Origin: Streptococcus sp. S5
GTDB lineage: Bacteria > Bacillota > Bacilli > Lactobacillales > Streptococcaceae
Direction of reading: 5' to 3'
Assembly (NCBI RefSeq): GCF_034134805.1
Contig: NZ_CP139419.1
Span: 558,001 to 622,000, forward strand
DNA: 64,000 nucleotides
Shown here: positions 8,840 to 19,049 of the stretch, one piece after another
Layout: each line of letters opens with the position of its first letter
Numbering within the stretch: the first letter of the stretch is position 1
The notes under the pieces: generated by a model
The model's input: only the letters and a program-made list of their open reading frames with translations
Told to the model about the DNA's origin: nothing
Database searches by the model: none
Program-made: the position numbers and the translations under genes

Positions 8840-9517
8840 TTAGCGTCGAGTTGCGGGTGCTGTGCTCGAGCTTTTAATATTAAAGCGTTTCTTGAGGTAG
8901 AAACGAAGGACAAGTGCTAAAGCACCTAAAACGATGGCAAAAACATCTGGAATAGTTGGGTTGAGAACCTGTGGGAGTAAGGAAGTAAAGGACAAGACAA
9001 TGACCCAAAGGAACATGACTCCGACAAGAATCGGCATAGATTTCCAAAGAGAAGGACGTTCGCTACGATCTTTGGTACCATCCATATACTGATAGAAGAA
9101 GTAGTACATAAGGTACAAGAGCAGGGCCCCTGTCAAACTTCCAAGAATCAAGGTGATCAACCCATAGCCAGTACGACGTGGTGCAACCAAGTTCATAAAG
9201 GCGCTAATCGCAGCAAAAACACCAAAGATAAAGAGGAAGGAATCCAAAATCATGAGAGAGGGAGCATCGTTTAATTTCGGATGCTCTTTTTCATAGCGCT
9301 CTTTCTCGCTGAAAGAGTTCGCCCATACAGTTGGAGCTCCAAAAAGGGTCCGTGCCGGAATTCCTTTCCCTTGGTTTTCATGGATAGCTGGAAGAATTTC
9401 TTGGATGAGGCTTTCTGCTTCTTCCTCTGTCTTTCCGTTTTCAAGCAATTGGTGTTTGGCGATCCGGATAAATTCTAGATTTTTCTTACTAAGTTGATGA
9501 AGGTCGGTGTGAGACAT
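8840..9517 (-). CDS. DUF1129-family membrane protein
   Basis: 225 residues: a soluble helical N-terminus (LHQLSKKNLEFIRIAKHQLLENGKTEEEAESLIQ-like, about 1-75) then about five hydrophobic helices and a basic tail (YLKKRFNIKSSSTAPATRR). The start MSHTDLHQ at 9517 has AAGGAGTAACT before it; an in-frame ATG seven codons earlier has no such site. Family function is unknown. It follows corA on the same strand by 27 bp, as in pneumococcus, so they probably form an operon. Confidence 0.85.
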   Translation of the reverse strand: MSHTDLHQLSKKNLEFIRIAKHQLLENGKTEEEAESLIQEILPAIHENQGKGIPARTLFGAPTVWANSFSEKERYEKEHPKLNDAPSLMILDSFLFIFGVFAAISAFMNLVAPRRTGYGLITLILGSLTGALLLYLMYYFFYQYMDGTKDRSERPSLWKSMPILVGVMFLWVIVLSFTSLLPQVLNPTIPDVFAIVLGALALVLRFYLKKRFNIKSSSTAPATRR

Positions 9518-9544
9518 AGTTACTCCTTTGATGTACAAGTTTGG

Positions 9545-10489
9545 TTAGAACCATTTTTTATGGATGAGGTAGACGACGAGAGACCCGGTCAGGGCAAAGG
9601 CGATGAAAATAATCAGCCAGAAGGCATGAGGTTCGCCATTGAGCGGAAGCTCATTGTCCTTGAAGTTCATCCCGTAGGCCGAAAAGATCATGGTCGGAAT
9701 GGACATGACAATGGTAACGAGGGCCAGGGTCTTCATGATGTTGTTCTGGTTGTTGGAGATGATCGATGCGAAGGTATCGGTCATGGAGTGCAGGATATTT
9801 CCATAAATATCTGCCATCTCGATGGCCTGCTGGGTTTCGATCAAGGTATCTTCCAACAGATCCTCGTCTTCTAGGTATTTCTTGATGTTACTAGTAGCAC
9901 TGGTCAATTTCTTGATCACGCGCTCATTGGTTTTCAGAGAGGCCTTAAAGTAGACGATGGTTTTTTCCAACTCCATCAACTCAATCAGCTCTTCATTACG
10001 CGTTGATTTGTGCAATTGGGTTTCAATCTGTTCGCTTTTGCGATCCAAGGTACGAAGTGCAGACAAGTACAGTTCAGCGTTGCGATAGAGGATCTGAAAG
10101 ATAAAGCGCGACCGCATAAAGGTATAGAAATTCCGCAAGCGTCGGTTGATAAAGATATCGAGAAGTGGCAATTTCTCCAAGCAAGTCGTGATAATAGCCT
10201 CTTCTGTCAGGATAATCCCTAGCGGAATGGTCACGTAGTAGGTCTGATTGTTCCGCTCTTCCTTAATGGGAACGTCTACGATGATCAAAGTATATTCATC
10301 TTCGATGGTCATACGGGACATTTCTTCCGCATCGAGTGGTGCCCGTAAGTCGGCAATATCGATATTAAAAGCAGAGGCGATTTCCATCGATTCACTTTGA
10401 GAAGGGTTAACAAGGTTGATCCAGCTACCGGGTTCCAGTGTCTCTATTTCTTTAAATTCAGTCGTTGTCGATAAAAAGACCTGTTTCAT
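9545..10489 (-). CDS. corA: CorA-family magnesium (divalent cation) transporter
   Basis: 314 residues: large cytoplasmic N-terminal domain with long helices, then two C-terminal transmembrane helices with the signature YGMN (GMN at 273-275) at the end of the first and a KKW basic tail. CorA pentamers conduct Mg2+ inward. Start MKQVFLS at 10489 has GGGGAGGCACC before it, better than the upstream in-frame starts. Transcribed divergently from uvrA. Confidence 0.93.
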   Translation of the reverse strand: MKQVFLSTTTEFKEIETLEPGSWINLVNPSQSESMEIASAFNIDIADLRAPLDAEEMSRMTIEDEYTLIIVDVPIKEERNNQTYYVTIPLGIILTEEAIITTCLEKLPLLDIFINRRLRNFYTFMRSRFIFQILYRNAELYLSALRTLDRKSEQIETQLHKSTRNEELIELMELEKTIVYFKASLKTNERVIKKLTSATSNIKKYLEDEDLLEDTLIETQQAIEMADIYGNILHSMTDTFASIISNNQNNIMKTLALVTIVMSIPTMIFSAYGMNFKDNELPLNGEPHAFWLIIFIAFALTGSLVVYLIHKKWF

Positions 10490-10568
10490 GGTGCCTCCCC
10501 TTGTTTTTTTACACCTTAACATTATATCAGAAAAAGGACGGTTTTGGATAAAAGAATACTAAAAAATT

Positions 10569-10577
10569 TGTTATAAT
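10569..10577 (+). promoter_or_regulatory. Extended -10 promoter of uvrA-pepP
   Basis: TGTTATAAT with no clear -35 at the right distance. No LexA/DinR-type palindrome was seen, as expected for streptococci without LexA. Confidence 0.5.
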
Positions 10578-10610
10578 GGAGGTTAACAAAAAGGTGATTA
10601 GAGTAAGAAC

Positions 10611-13436
10611 ATGCAAGATAAAATTGTCATTCATGGGGCACGCGCCCATAATTTAAAAAATATAGACGTGGAAATTCCACGGGACAAATTAGTCGTGGTG
10701 ACGGGGTTGTCTGGTTCTGGAAAGTCCAGTCTGGCCTTTGATACCCTTTATGCAGAAGGTCAGCGCCGCTACGTGGAGAGCTTATCGGCCTATGCCCGTC
10801 AGTTCTTGGGAAATATGGAAAAACCAGATGTGGATTCCATTGACGGCTTGAGTCCAGCCATTTCCATCGACCAAAAAACGACCAGTAAAAACCCCCGTTC
10901 TACAGTGGGGACGGCAACAGAGATCAATGACTACCTGCGCTTGCTCTATGCGCGTGTAGGGACGCCTTATTGTATCAATGGGCATGGAGCGATTACAGCT
11001 TCTTCGGTTGAGCAAATTGTCGATCAAGTCTTGGAATTACCAGAGCGCCAACGCCTGCAAATTCTAGCTCCCATTATTCGCAAGAAAAAAGGCCAGCACA
11101 AGAATATCATTGAAAAGGTGCAAAAAGACGGCTATGTCCGGGTGCGGGTCGATGGTGAGATCTATGATGTGACAGAGGTTCCAGAACTGTCTAAAAGCAA
11201 GCAACACACGATTGAAGTGGTTGTGGACCGAATCGTGATCAAAGAGGGCATTCGCTCGCGGCTCTTTGATTCGATTGAAGCAGCTCTTCGGATTGCGGAT
11301 GGTTATGTGGTGATTGATACCATGGATGGCAAAGAGCTACTCTTTTCTGAGCATTATGCTTGTCCAGTCTGTGGCTTTACCGTTCCTGAATTAGAGCCCC
11401 GCCTCTTTTCTTTCAATGCACCTTTCGGATCTTGTCCAGACTGTGATGGGCTGGGCATTAAGCTAGAGGTGGACTTGGATTTGGTGGTGCCAGATGATCG
11501 CTTAACCCTTCGCGAAGGAGCACTTGCTCCTTGGAATCCGATCTCTTCCAACTACTATCCACAGATGTTGGAGCAGGCCATGATCCATTTTGGCGTTGAT
11601 ATGGACCGACCTTTTTCCGATCTTTCTCAAGAAGAAAAGGACTTGGTTCTCTATGGGTCAAACGGGAAGGAATTCCACTTCCACTATGAAAATGAGTTTG
11701 GTGGAGTTCGAGATATCGAGATTCCTTTTGAAGGGGTCGTAAACAATATTCACCGTCGTTTCCGTGAGACCAATAGTGATTTCACTCGCAACCAAATGCG
11801 CTCTTATATGAACGAATTGACCTGTGCGACCTGCCATGGCTACCGTCTCAATGACCAGGCTCTTTCTGTTCGTGTCGGAGGAGAAAAGGGGATGCATATC
11901 GGGGAAGTGTCAGATCTATCAATTGCGGACCACTTAAAAGCTGTGGATCAGTTGGTCTTAACAGACAATGAAGCTACGATTGCAAGACCGATCCTAAAAG
12001 AGATTAAGGATCGCTTGACCTTCTTAAACAATGTGGGGCTCAATTACTTGACCTTGTCACGATCGGCTGGGACCTTGTCAGGTGGAGAAAGCCAGCGCAT
12101 TCGCTTGGCAACCCAGATTGGTTCCAACCTCTCTGGTGTCCTTTACATCTTGGATGAGCCGTCTATCGGCCTCCATCAAAGGGACAATGACCGCTTGATT
12201 GCCAGTCTCAAGAAGATGCGCGATTTAGGCAACACCTTGATCGTCGTCGAACATGATGAGGATACCATGAGAGAGGCAGACTACCTGATCGATGTCGGCC
12301 CAGGTGCCGGTGTTTTTGGGGGAGAGATCGTTGCGGCTGGAACTCCTAAGCAGGTGGCTCGCAACAGCAAATCCATCACTGGCCAGTACTTGTCCGGCAA
12401 ACGCAAGATTCCGGTTCCAACAGAGCGCCGTTCAGGAAATGGTCGCTATATTGAAATTACAGGGGCCAGTGAGAACAACTTACAAGACATCACTGCACGC
12501 TTTCCTCTGGGCAAATTCATTGCAGTCACTGGAGTTTCCGGTTCTGGAAAATCGACCTTGATCAATGGCATCTTGAAAAAAGCCATCGCTCAAAAGCTCA
12601 ACCGTAATTCGGAAAAACCAGGGAAATACAAGACGATTCAGGGGATTGAGCATATCGATCGCTTGATCGACATTGATCAAAGCCCGATTGGTCGGACTCC
12701 TCGTTCCAATCCAGCGACCTATACAGGCGTCTTTGATGATATTCGCGATCTCTTTGCTCAGACCAATGAAGCCAAAATTCGGGGCTATAAAAAAGGCCGC
12801 TTTAGTTTCAATGTCAAGGGTGGGCGTTGTGAAGCCTGCTCAGGAGATGGGATCATCAAGATTGAAATGCACTTCTTGCCAGATGTCTTCGTTCCTTGTG
12901 AGGTCTGCCATGGACGTCGTTACAATAGTGAGACCCTTGAAGTCCACTACAAGGAAAAAAATATTGCTGAAGTGCTGGATATGACGGTCAACAAGGCAGT
13001 TGAATTCTTCAAGCACATTCCAAAAATTGAACGCAAACTCAAGACCATCCAAGATGTGGGCTTGGGCTATGTAACGCTGGGGCAACCAGCGACCACCCTT
13101 TCAGGTGGGGAGGCGCAACGGATGAAGTTGGCTTCTGAATTGCACAAGCGCTCTACAGGCAAATCCTTCTATATCTTGGATGAACCTACGACCGGACTCC
13201 ATACCGAAGACATTTCTCGCTTGATCAAAGTCTTAGAGCGATTTGTGGATGATGGCAATACAGTCCTTGTGATTGAGCACAATTTGGATGTCATTAAGAC
13301 AGCAGACCATATCATCGATTTAGGACCAGAAGGTGGTGTCGGTGGAGGAACCATTATTGCGACCGGAACACCAGAAGAAGTAGCAGCAAATCCTGCTAGC
13401 TACACAGGACAATATTTGAAAGGAAAATTACAATGA
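10611..13436 (+). CDS. uvrA: Excinuclease ABC subunit A
   Basis: 941 residues, the normal length. DNA damage recognition ATPase of nucleotide excision repair, partner of UvrB and UvrC. Two ABC modules: Walker [10 protein letters not shown] (32-40) with signature LSGGESQR, and Walker [10 protein letters not shown] (about 641) with LSGGEAQR; both Walker B boxes read ILDEP. Zinc modules CPVC...CPDC (about 255-280) and CEAC...CEVC (about 743-770) are intact. pepP overlaps its last four bases (ATGA), an arrangement shared with pneumococcus. Confidence 0.98.
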   Translation: MQDKIVIHGARAHNLKNIDVEIPRDKLVVVTGLSGSGKSSLAFDTLYAEGQRRYVESLSAYARQFLGNMEKPDVDSIDGLSPAISIDQKTTSKNPRSTVGTATEINDYLRLLYARVGTPYCINGHGAITASSVEQIVDQVLELPERQRLQILAPIIRKKKGQHKNIIEKVQKDGYVRVRVDGEIYDVTEVPELSKSKQHTIEVVVDRIVIKEGIRSRLFDSIEAALRIADGYVVIDTMDGKELLFSEHYACPVCGFTVPELEPRLFSFNAPFGSCPDCDGLGIKLEVDLDLVVPDDRLTLREGALAPWNPISSNYYPQMLEQAMIHFGVDMDRPFSDLSQEEKDLVLYGSNGKEFHFHYENEFGGVRDIEIPFEGVVNNIHRRFRETNSDFTRNQMRSYMNELTCATCHGYRLNDQALSVRVGGEKGMHIGEVSDLSIADHLKAVDQLVLTDNEATIARPILKEIKDRLTFLNNVGLNYLTLSRSAGTLSGGESQRIRLATQIGSNLSGVLYILDEPSIGLHQRDNDRLIASLKKMRDLGNTLIVVEHDEDTMREADYLIDVGPGAGVFGGEIVAAGTPKQVARNSKSITGQYLSGKRKIPVPTERRSGNGRYIEITGASENNLQDITARFPLGKFIAVTGVSGSGKSTLINGILKKAIAQKLNRNSEKPGKYKTIQGIEHIDRLIDIDQSPIGRTPRSNPATYTGVFDDIRDLFAQTNEAKIRGYKKGRFSFNVKGGRCEACSGDGIIKIEMHFLPDVFVPCEVCHGRRYNSETLEVHYKEKNIAEVLDMTVNKAVEFFKHIPKIERKLKTIQDVGLGYVTLGQPATTLSGGEAQRMKLASELHKRSTGKSFYILDEPTTGLHTEDISRLIKVLERFVDDGNTVLVIEHNLDVIKTADHIIDLGPEGGVGGGTIIATGTPEEVAANPASYTGQYLKGKLQ

Positions 13437-14500
13437 ATCAACGGATCAGCAACTTAAGAAACAAAATGAAAGCCCAAAACCTCAAAGCGGTATTGATTAA
13501 CAATTTGAAAAATGTTTATTACTTGACCAATTTCTGGGGTTCAAACGGGACTGCTTTGGTGACAGAAGAACGCGTGGTCCTCTTTACAGATTCGCGCTAC
13601 ACCATTCATGCCCATGCGACTTGTTTCCCCTTTGTAGAGATTGTGGAAACCCGCGATGAGTTGACTGGAGCTGCAGAGATCGTAAAGGATCTTGGCATCA
13701 AAGAACTTGGTTTTGAGGACGAAGTGACGGTGGCCTACCATGCCCGCATGGCTTCTGTTTTCAGTGGCATTAGCCTTCAATCCCTAGCGAACTTTGTCAT
13801 GGAATTGCGCTTGATTAAAGATGAAACTGAGATTGCGGCCATTAAAAAAGCTTGTAGCATCTCTGACCAAGCCTTCCATGATATTTTAGACTATATCAAG
13901 GTAGGGAAAACGACAGAGTTGGAAGCAGCAACTTTCCTTGATTTTAGAATGCGGGAGTTGGGAGCTTCTGGTGTATCTTTTGATATTATTTCAGCAGCTG
14001 GTGAACGCTCTGCCATGCCTCATGCGACTCCAAGTGATCGGGTCATTTCAGCAGGAGATGCCTTGACCCTTGATTTTGGTTGCTTGTATAACCACTATGT
14101 CAGCGATATGACACGGACTATCTATGCAGGACATGTCAGCGACAAGGAAAGAGAAATTTACGAAACCGTTTTGAAAGCCAATCAAGCCTTGATTGATGCG
14201 GCTAAAGATGGACTTGGCTTCCGTGATTTTGATAAAATTCCACGTGATGTGATCGAAAGAGCCGGCTATGGTCAATACTTTACTCATGGAATCGGTCATG
14301 GAATTGGGCTAGATATCCACGAAGAGCCATACTTCAGCCAAACGTCTAAAGAAGCGATTCAAGCAGGGATGGTCTTAACAGATGAGCCAGGTATTTATAT
14401 CGAAGGTCTCTCTGGTGTGCGGATCGAAGATGACCTCTTGATCACAGAAACAGGCTGTGAAGTCTTGACCCTTGCTCCTAAAGAATTGATTGTCCTATAA
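13433..14500 (+). CDS. M24-family Xaa-Pro peptidase
   Basis: 355 residues: creatinase-like N-terminal domain (1-125) and pita-bread catalytic domain. The five dimetal ligands are visible: two Asp in [18 protein letters not shown], His in [12 protein letters not shown], Glu in TDEPGIYIE and Glu in VRIEDDLL. Cleaves proline-containing peptides in the cytoplasm, supplying free amino acids. Translationally coupled to uvrA by an ATGA overlap. Whether it acts as a dipeptidase or an aminopeptidase P cannot be told from sequence alone. Confidence 0.92.
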   Translation: MNQRISNLRNKMKAQNLKAVLINNLKNVYYLTNFWGSNGTALVTEERVVLFTDSRYTIHAHATCFPFVEIVETRDELTGAAEIVKDLGIKELGFEDEVTVAYHARMASVFSGISLQSLANFVMELRLIKDETEIAAIKKACSISDQAFHDILDYIKVGKTTELEAATFLDFRMRELGASGVSFDIISAAGERSAMPHATPSDRVISAGDALTLDFGCLYNHYVSDMTRTIYAGHVSDKEREIYETVLKANQALIDAAKDGLGFRDFDKIPRDVIERAGYGQYFTHGIGHGIGLDIHEEPYFSQTSKEAIQAGMVLTDEPGIYIEGLSGVRIEDDLLITETGCEVLTLAPKELIVL

Positions 14501-14688
14501 AATATACGTTTTTCTTAACTTCTGTTTAGACAGAGATGTGAAGAGAAGACTATGAAATGAATTGTAGAGTAATTCTTCTCCCAGACATCTTATTTGGAGC
14601 CCTATCCATTTTGGTATAGGAACTACAATAACAAAACACGAAAGAAGCAAAGGGGAATTTGGATCTGGATGGATCAGGGGCGGTCCAT

Positions 14689-14722
14689 AGCAATCCTTTC
14701 TTCTCAAAAAGAGAAGATTGCT
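14689..14722 (+). terminator. Possible terminator of uvrA-pepP
   Basis: AGCAATC...TTCTC-AAAAA-GAGAA-GATTGCT hairpin with a 5-nt bulge and no T-tract. A weaker hairpin CCTATCCA/TGGTATAGG is at about 14601-14620. The rest of the 290-bp gap holds nothing I recognise; no T-box or riboswitch motif was seen. Confidence 0.35.
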
Positions 14723-14724
14723 GT

Positions 14725-14753
14725 TTGAGAAAAATCAAATAGTGTGTTACAAT
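14725..14753 (+). promoter_or_regulatory. Promoter of efp-gls24-nusB
   Basis: TTGAGA, 17-bp spacer, TACAAT; efp starts 38 bp downstream. Confidence 0.65.
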
Positions 14754-14790
14754 AAAGAGTAATCTATTTTTAAAAAAGAGGTAATAAAAC

Positions 14791-15351
14791 ATGATCGAAG
14801 CAAGTAAATTGAAAGCTGGTATGACTTTTGAAACAGCTGACGGAAAATTGATCCGCGTTTTGGAAGCTAGCCACCACAAACCAGGTAAAGGAAACACTAT
14901 CATGCGTATGAAATTGCGTGATGTCCGTACTGGTTCAACATTTGATACAAGCTACCGTCCAGAAGAAAAATTTGAACAAGCGATTATCGAAACTGTTCCA
15001 GCTCAATACTTGTACAAAATGGATGATACAGCCTACTTCATGAACACTGAAACATATGACCAATATGAAATTCCAGTTGTGAATGTAGAACAAGAATTGC
15101 TTTACATCCTTGAAAACTCAGAAGTAAAAATTCAATTCTACGGAAGCGAAGTCATCGGTGTAACAGTACCTACAACTGTTGAATTGACTGTTGCAGAAAC
15201 TCAACCATCTATCAAAGGTGCTACAGTGACTGGTTCTGGTAAACCTGCTACAATGGAAACTGGTTTGGTCGTAAACGTTCCTGACTTCATCGAAGCTGGA
15301 CAAAAATTGGTCATTAACACTACTGAAGGAACTTACGTTTCTCGTGCATAA
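14791..15351 (+). CDS. efp: Elongation factor P
   Basis: 186 residues with the three beta-barrel domains of EF-P, which rescues ribosomes stalled at polyproline stretches. The tip loop is HHKPGKGN with the Lys that is modified in many species at residue 33. The window also holds a client candidate: the wall nucleotidase has a long proline-rich region. RBS AAGAGGTAATAAAAC precedes the ATG. First gene of efp-gls24-nusB. Confidence 0.97.
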   Translation: MIEASKLKAGMTFETADGKLIRVLEASHHKPGKGNTIMRMKLRDVRTGSTFDTSYRPEEKFEQAIIETVPAQYLYKMDDTAYFMNTETYDQYEIPVVNVEQELLYILENSEVKIQFYGSEVIGVTVPTTVELTVAETQPSIKGATVTGSGKPATMETGLVVNVPDFIEAGQKLVINTTEGTYVSRA

Positions 15352-15387
15352 GAGACATCTCAGGGTGTCAAATAGAAAGGAACTTCT

Positions 15388-15777
15388 ATGGCAACTGAAC
15401 AATTTGGTGACATCGTTATTGCACCACGTGTATTAGAAAAAATTATTGCGATTGCGACAGCAAAAGTAGAGGGTGTCTATTCGCTTGAAAACAAGAGTGT
15501 TTCAGATAGCTTATCCAAACGCTCACTTGGACGTGGCGTTTACCTTCATACAGAAGAAGATGGTCAAGTTTCAGTAGACATCTATCTCTATTTAGAATAT
15601 GGAGTGGCTGTACCATCTGTCGCTGTAGCCATTCAAAAAGCGGTTAAGTCTGCAGTTTATGATATGGCAGATGTAACCTTGGATGCTGTCAACATTCACG
15701 TTGTTGGTATTGCAACGGAAAAATCTCCAAAACCAGACTTGAAAGACTTGTTTAATGAGGACTTCCTCAATGACTGA
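15388..15777 (+). CDS. Asp23/Gls24-family envelope stress protein
   Basis: 129 residues, single Asp23/Gls24 domain (IAPRVLEKIIAIATAKVEGVYSL at the start, VDIYLYLEYGVAVPSVAVAIQ in the middle). The family associates with the membrane through partners and is tied to envelope stress or alkaline tolerance. This member sits between efp and nusB, the usual place of the streptococcal YqhY-type protein, which has been linked to fatty acid synthesis control in Bacillus. It overlaps nusB by 8 bp. Confidence 0.9.
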   Translation: MATEQFGDIVIAPRVLEKIIAIATAKVEGVYSLENKSVSDSLSKRSLGRGVYLHTEEDGQVSVDIYLYLEYGVAVPSVAVAIQKAVKSAVYDMADVTLDAVNIHVVGIATEKSPKPDLKDLFNEDFLND

Positions 15778-16201
15778 TGAAATTTTATTAGAATCACGTC
15801 GAGATTTGCGTGAGCGCGCCTTCCAAGCCTTGATGGCCTTGGAATACGATGGAGACATTGTTGAAGCTTGTCGCTTTGCTTATCTACATGACAAGGACCT
15901 AGCAGAAGACAAAGAAGTCGATCTTCCTGCCTTTCTCATGAATCTCGTGACGGGTGTCTATCAGTCAAAAGATCAACTAGACCAACAAATCGGTCAACAT
16001 TTGAAAACCGGCTGGACTGTTGAGCGCTTGACCTTGGTAGAGAAAAACATCCTTCGTCTGGGAATTTATGAAATGACAGAGTTTGATACACCACAGATCG
16101 TCGCAGTCAATGAAGCGGTGGAATTGGCCAAGGCCTTTTCAGATGAAACCTCTTCACGATTTGTCAACGGTGTCCTCAGTCAATTTGTGACAGAAGAATA
16201 A
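15770..16201 (+). CDS. nusB: Transcription antitermination factor NusB
   Basis: 143 residues, all-helical NusB fold (RRDLRERAFQALMALEY, WTVERLTLVEKNILRLGIYEM, IVAVNEAVELAKAFSDETSSRFVNGVL). Binds boxA RNA with S10 in rRNA antitermination. The ATG at 15770 overlaps the gls24 stop and has GAGG 9 bp upstream; an in-frame ATG at 15755 gives five extra residues and cannot be excluded. Confidence 0.95.
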   Translation: MTDEILLESRRDLRERAFQALMALEYDGDIVEACRFAYLHDKDLAEDKEVDLPAFLMNLVTGVYQSKDQLDQQIGQHLKTGWTVERLTLVEKNILRLGIYEMTEFDTPQIVAVNEAVELAKAFSDETSSRFVNGVLSQFVTEE

Positions 16202-16203
16202 GT

Positions 16204-16268
16204 AAAAAGAGCCTACTGGCTCTTTTTTTGGTAAAAAATATCCCCACAGTTTCTACTGAGGGGATATT
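16204..16268. terminator. Two terminators between convergent nusB and scrR
   Basis: AAAGAGCC-TACT-GGCTCTTT with seven T serves nusB (16204-16229). AATATCCCC/GGGGATATT with an A-tract to its left (16237-16268) serves scrR on the minus strand. Confidence 0.85.
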
Positions 16269-16272
16269 GCTT

Positions 16273-17238
16273 TTAGACACTTTTTCCAGAGTGGAGACTA
16301 ACGGGCAAGAAATAACCGGTAGTTGCTACTTTTTTTCCTTCTATCTTTTGGAGTAAAAGATCCACCATGAGGATAGCAATGTCTTCGAGGGGTTGTTGGA
16401 TGGTTGTCAGTTCAGGTGTATAGGTCTCGATGAACTGGGTTCCATCATAACCAATCACTTTCAAATCCTGAGGAATCTGAATATCTAATTCTCTAGCGAC
16501 TTTCATGATCAAGATCGCCGTCAAATCATCGGAGGCAAAAATGGCATCTGGTTTGTGGTGGGTTAAAATCTGTTTGATTTCCATTTCTTTGCGAATAGGG
16601 GAGAAATCACTGGAAACATTAATGATCATGGACTCAGGTAGAACTGATGCAAATCCCGCATGACGCAAGCCAGTTGGGGAGTTAGAGTTGTCATTCCCTG
16701 TGATCATGATAATCTTTCGGGCTCCGGTTTTTACTAAAGTTTCTGCTGCAAGCACCCCGCCAGCGTAGTTGTCTGAAGAGACAACCGGAATTTCTGGGGA
16801 GAGGTTGCGGTCAAAAGCAATGATAGGAGCAGTTACCCGGTTGTAATCTTCAATGCCCAAATTATGGCTTCCTGAAATGATGCCATCTACCTGGTTGGCC
16901 TCCAACATCTCAATGTATTCGCGCTCTTTTTCGGAGTCGTGTTCACTATTGCAGATGATGGTTTTATAGCCGTGTTTGAAGAGTTGGTGCTCTAGTTTGT
17001 CGATTAATTCAGCATAGAAAACATTACTGATGTTGGGAAAGATCAAGCCGACTAACTTGGCTGATTTTCCTTGGAGGCTACGAGCAACATTGTTAGGTTT
17101 ATAGCCCAATTCTCGCATGGCTTCTTGGACTTTTTGGATCGTTTTTTCAGACAGGTATCCTTTTTTATTGATAACCCGTGAGACAGTAGTAGGGCTGACA
17201 CCGGCGAGTTTGGCGACATCAGTTAGCTTTGCGACCAT
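16273..17238 (-). CDS. scrR: LacI-family sucrose operon repressor
   Basis: 321 residues: LacI helix-turn-helix (LTDVAKLAGVSPTTVSRVIN, residues 4-23) with the hinge and a periplasmic-binding-like effector domain (about 60-321). It closely resembles streptococcal ScrR, which represses scrA and scrB until sucrose or fructose derivatives appear. The ATG at 17238 overlaps the end of scrB by 20 bp, so it is translated by coupling; no strong ribosome site of its own was seen. Likely operators are in the scrB-scrA gap. Confidence 0.93.
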   Translation of the reverse strand: MVAKLTDVAKLAGVSPTTVSRVINKKGYLSEKTIQKVQEAMRELGYKPNNVARSLQGKSAKLVGLIFPNISNVFYAELIDKLEHQLFKHGYKTIICNSEHDSEKEREYIEMLEANQVDGIISGSHNLGIEDYNRVTAPIIAFDRNLSPEIPVVSSDNYAGGVLAAETLVKTGARKIIMITGNDNSNSPTGLRHAGFASVLPESMIINVSSDFSPIRKEMEIKQILTHHKPDAIFASDDLTAILIMKVARELDIQIPQDLKVIGYDGTQFIETYTPELTTIQQPLEDIAILMVDLLLQKIEGKKVATTGYFLPVSLHSGKSV

Positions 17239-18673
17239 AATCAAGTTCGTAGTATGTTCCAGTAGGGGTTCCAGACTTGATCAAGATTCCATTTTGATCT
17301 GCATGTGGGTAGACCCGACCAGAAAATACTTTTTCTCCTTTATTGATAAAGATTTCAAAAATCGAATTGTCAATGAAAATATTAGCGGTTGTTGCTTGGT
17401 TAGCGATTGTGCAGCTACGGCTCGCACCGAATTCTTGGGCATATTGCTCACCAGCCTGGCTTCGATCGACTGTGACCAATCCTTTAGCCAGATCAAATGT
17501 GAGAGTTAAGCCCTTTCCTTCTGCATCTGCAAAGAGGACGATTTCGTTCTGGCTATCCTTTTCAAACTGCAATTCCAATTCATAGCAGTTCTTGGTTTGT
17601 GCCTTGTTGGCAAATGCCTCACTCTCAGCGCTCAAGTCCTTGATCGCTTCAACTGGGTATTGGTAGAGTTTGCCATCTTTGATGGTTAATTCTTTGACCA
17701 GTGAGAGAGCTCCTTGGTAGTCATAGGAATCCGTTGGATAAGAAACGTCTGGAAGACCTAGCCAGCTAACAGCATAGGCACGTCCATCGGGAGCATTAAA
17801 TCCTTGAGTGGCATAGGCTTCAAAACCATAGTCGAGATTATGCAATTCAGATACATCGACCATTTTGGCCTTTTCTGGGTCAAAGCTTGCCCCGATCTTG
17901 TACATATTTGGATAGATATTGTCATAATCGAGAACGGATTTATCTAAGCCTTGAGGACAGTAGAGGAGAACGGGTTGGCCTCCAACAAAGACTAGGTTAG
18001 GACATTCCATCATATAAGCTGTCCGATCGTTTGCAAAATCCAAGTCACCGATTGCAACCCAGTTGGTATAGTCGTTATCTACAGCCTTATAGAGACGGAT
18101 GAATCCTTTCTTCTCAAGGTCTTGACCGCCAACGATAGCGTAGAATTGACCCTTGAAATTAAAAATCTGTGGGTCACGGAAGTGATCCGTAGAGTCAGCC
18201 GGTTGATCAATCAAGATTTTGTCAATTTTTTCAATCTTTCCGTCCTTGTTCATCAAAGCACCGACTTGGTATGGATGACGAACCCATTCTGCATCACGAA
18301 CATTTCCGGTGTAGAATAGGAATAGTTTGTCACCAAACTGCATGGCTGATCCGGAATAAGCTCCATGACTATCCAGATCTGTGTCTGGAAGAAGCGTTAC
18401 ACCAGTTTCTTTGAAATGAACCAAGTCTTCGCTTTCTGTTTGTACCCATGATTTCAATCCATGAGCTGCTCCAAATGGAAAATTTTGGTAAAACAAGATC
18501 CATTTCCCATCAAAGTAGGAAAAACCGTTAGGATCATTTAAGAGACCTGCTTTTGGCTCAACATGATAGTGTGTATGCCAAGGAGATTTCGCCATGTTTT
18601 CTTGGATGGCTTGCTTTTCCTCTGTTGTCCAGTCTTCGTAACGTCTGTAACGACGTTCAGTTGTCCATTCCAT
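17219..18673 (-). CDS. scrB: Sucrose-6-phosphate hydrolase (GH32)
   Basis: 484 residues. Splits sucrose-6-P made by ScrA into glucose-6-P and fructose. GH32 catalytic triad: nucleophile Asp47 in NDPNG, transition-state Asp167 in FRDP, acid/base Glu223 in ECPN; a five-bladed propeller is followed by a C-terminal beta-sandwich (about 350-484) with FIDNSIFEIFIN. RBS GGAGGAATAAA precedes the ATG. Operon scrB-scrR, divergent from scrA. Confidence 0.97.
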   Translation of the reverse strand: MEWTTERRYRRYEDWTTEEKQAIQENMAKSPWHTHYHVEPKAGLLNDPNGFSYFDGKWILFYQNFPFGAAHGLKSWVQTESEDLVHFKETGVTLLPDTDLDSHGAYSGSAMQFGDKLFLFYTGNVRDAEWVRHPYQVGALMNKDGKIEKIDKILIDQPADSTDHFRDPQIFNFKGQFYAIVGGQDLEKKGFIRLYKAVDNDYTNWVAIGDLDFANDRTAYMMECPNLVFVGGQPVLLYCPQGLDKSVLDYDNIYPNMYKIGASFDPEKAKMVDVSELHNLDYGFEAYATQGFNAPDGRAYAVSWLGLPDVSYPTDSYDYQGALSLVKELTIKDGKLYQYPVEAIKDLSAESEAFANKAQTKNCYELELQFEKDSQNEIVLFADAEGKGLTLTFDLAKGLVTVDRSQAGEQYAQEFGASRSCTIANQATTANIFIDNSIFEIFINKGEKVFSGRVYPHADQNGILIKSGTPTGTYYELDYGRKAN

Positions 18674-18702
18674 TTTATTCCTCCGAATTTTTTCTTACTT
18701 CC

Positions 18703-18774
18703 ATAGTAACGATTTCCTATTAAAAATGCAAGCAATAAATGAAAAAAATGGCAAAAAATGTCAAACGATTGACA
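18703..18774 (-). promoter_or_regulatory. scrB promoter and candidate ScrR operator
   Basis: On the minus strand: TTGCAT (18731-18726), 17-bp spacer, TACTAT (18708-18703). Just upstream at 18759-18774 is TGTCAAACGATTGACA, a 16-bp imperfect palindrome with the central CG typical of LacI-family sites. AACGATT recurs next to the -10 and again at the scrA end. Confidence 0.6.
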
Positions 18775-18962
18775 GCTATTTTGCAGCCTGAAGAAAAGAG
18801 GAGAAGTTGAAAATTTATAAAATATGAAAGAAAATGAAAATAAAAGTCTGATTTAAAGTGCTAAAAAGCGTAGTACAGGCCTGTTTTAAAATGAAAATAG
18901 TTTCATACTGTCAAAAGGTGTCAAAAAGTCCAAAAAAGTTTCAAAAAAATCCTGCAAAACGC

Positions 18963-19022
18963 TTGACATATTTTCAATACGTGGTACAATTAAAAACGTA
19001 GAAACGATTTAACCGTTTACAT
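18963..19022 (+). promoter_or_regulatory. scrA promoter with cre and operator
   Basis: TTGACA, 16-bp spacer, TACAAT (18985-18990). Downstream, 19008-19022 read on the minus strand is ATGTAAACGGTTAAA, which fits 14 of 15 positions of the CcpA cre consensus WTGNAARCGNWWWCA; the overlapping AAACGATTTAACCGTTT may bind ScrR. Both sites lie after the -10, positioned to block transcription. Confidence 0.65.
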
Positions 19023-19049
19023 TACAAAAAATAAGGAGATTTTTGCAAA

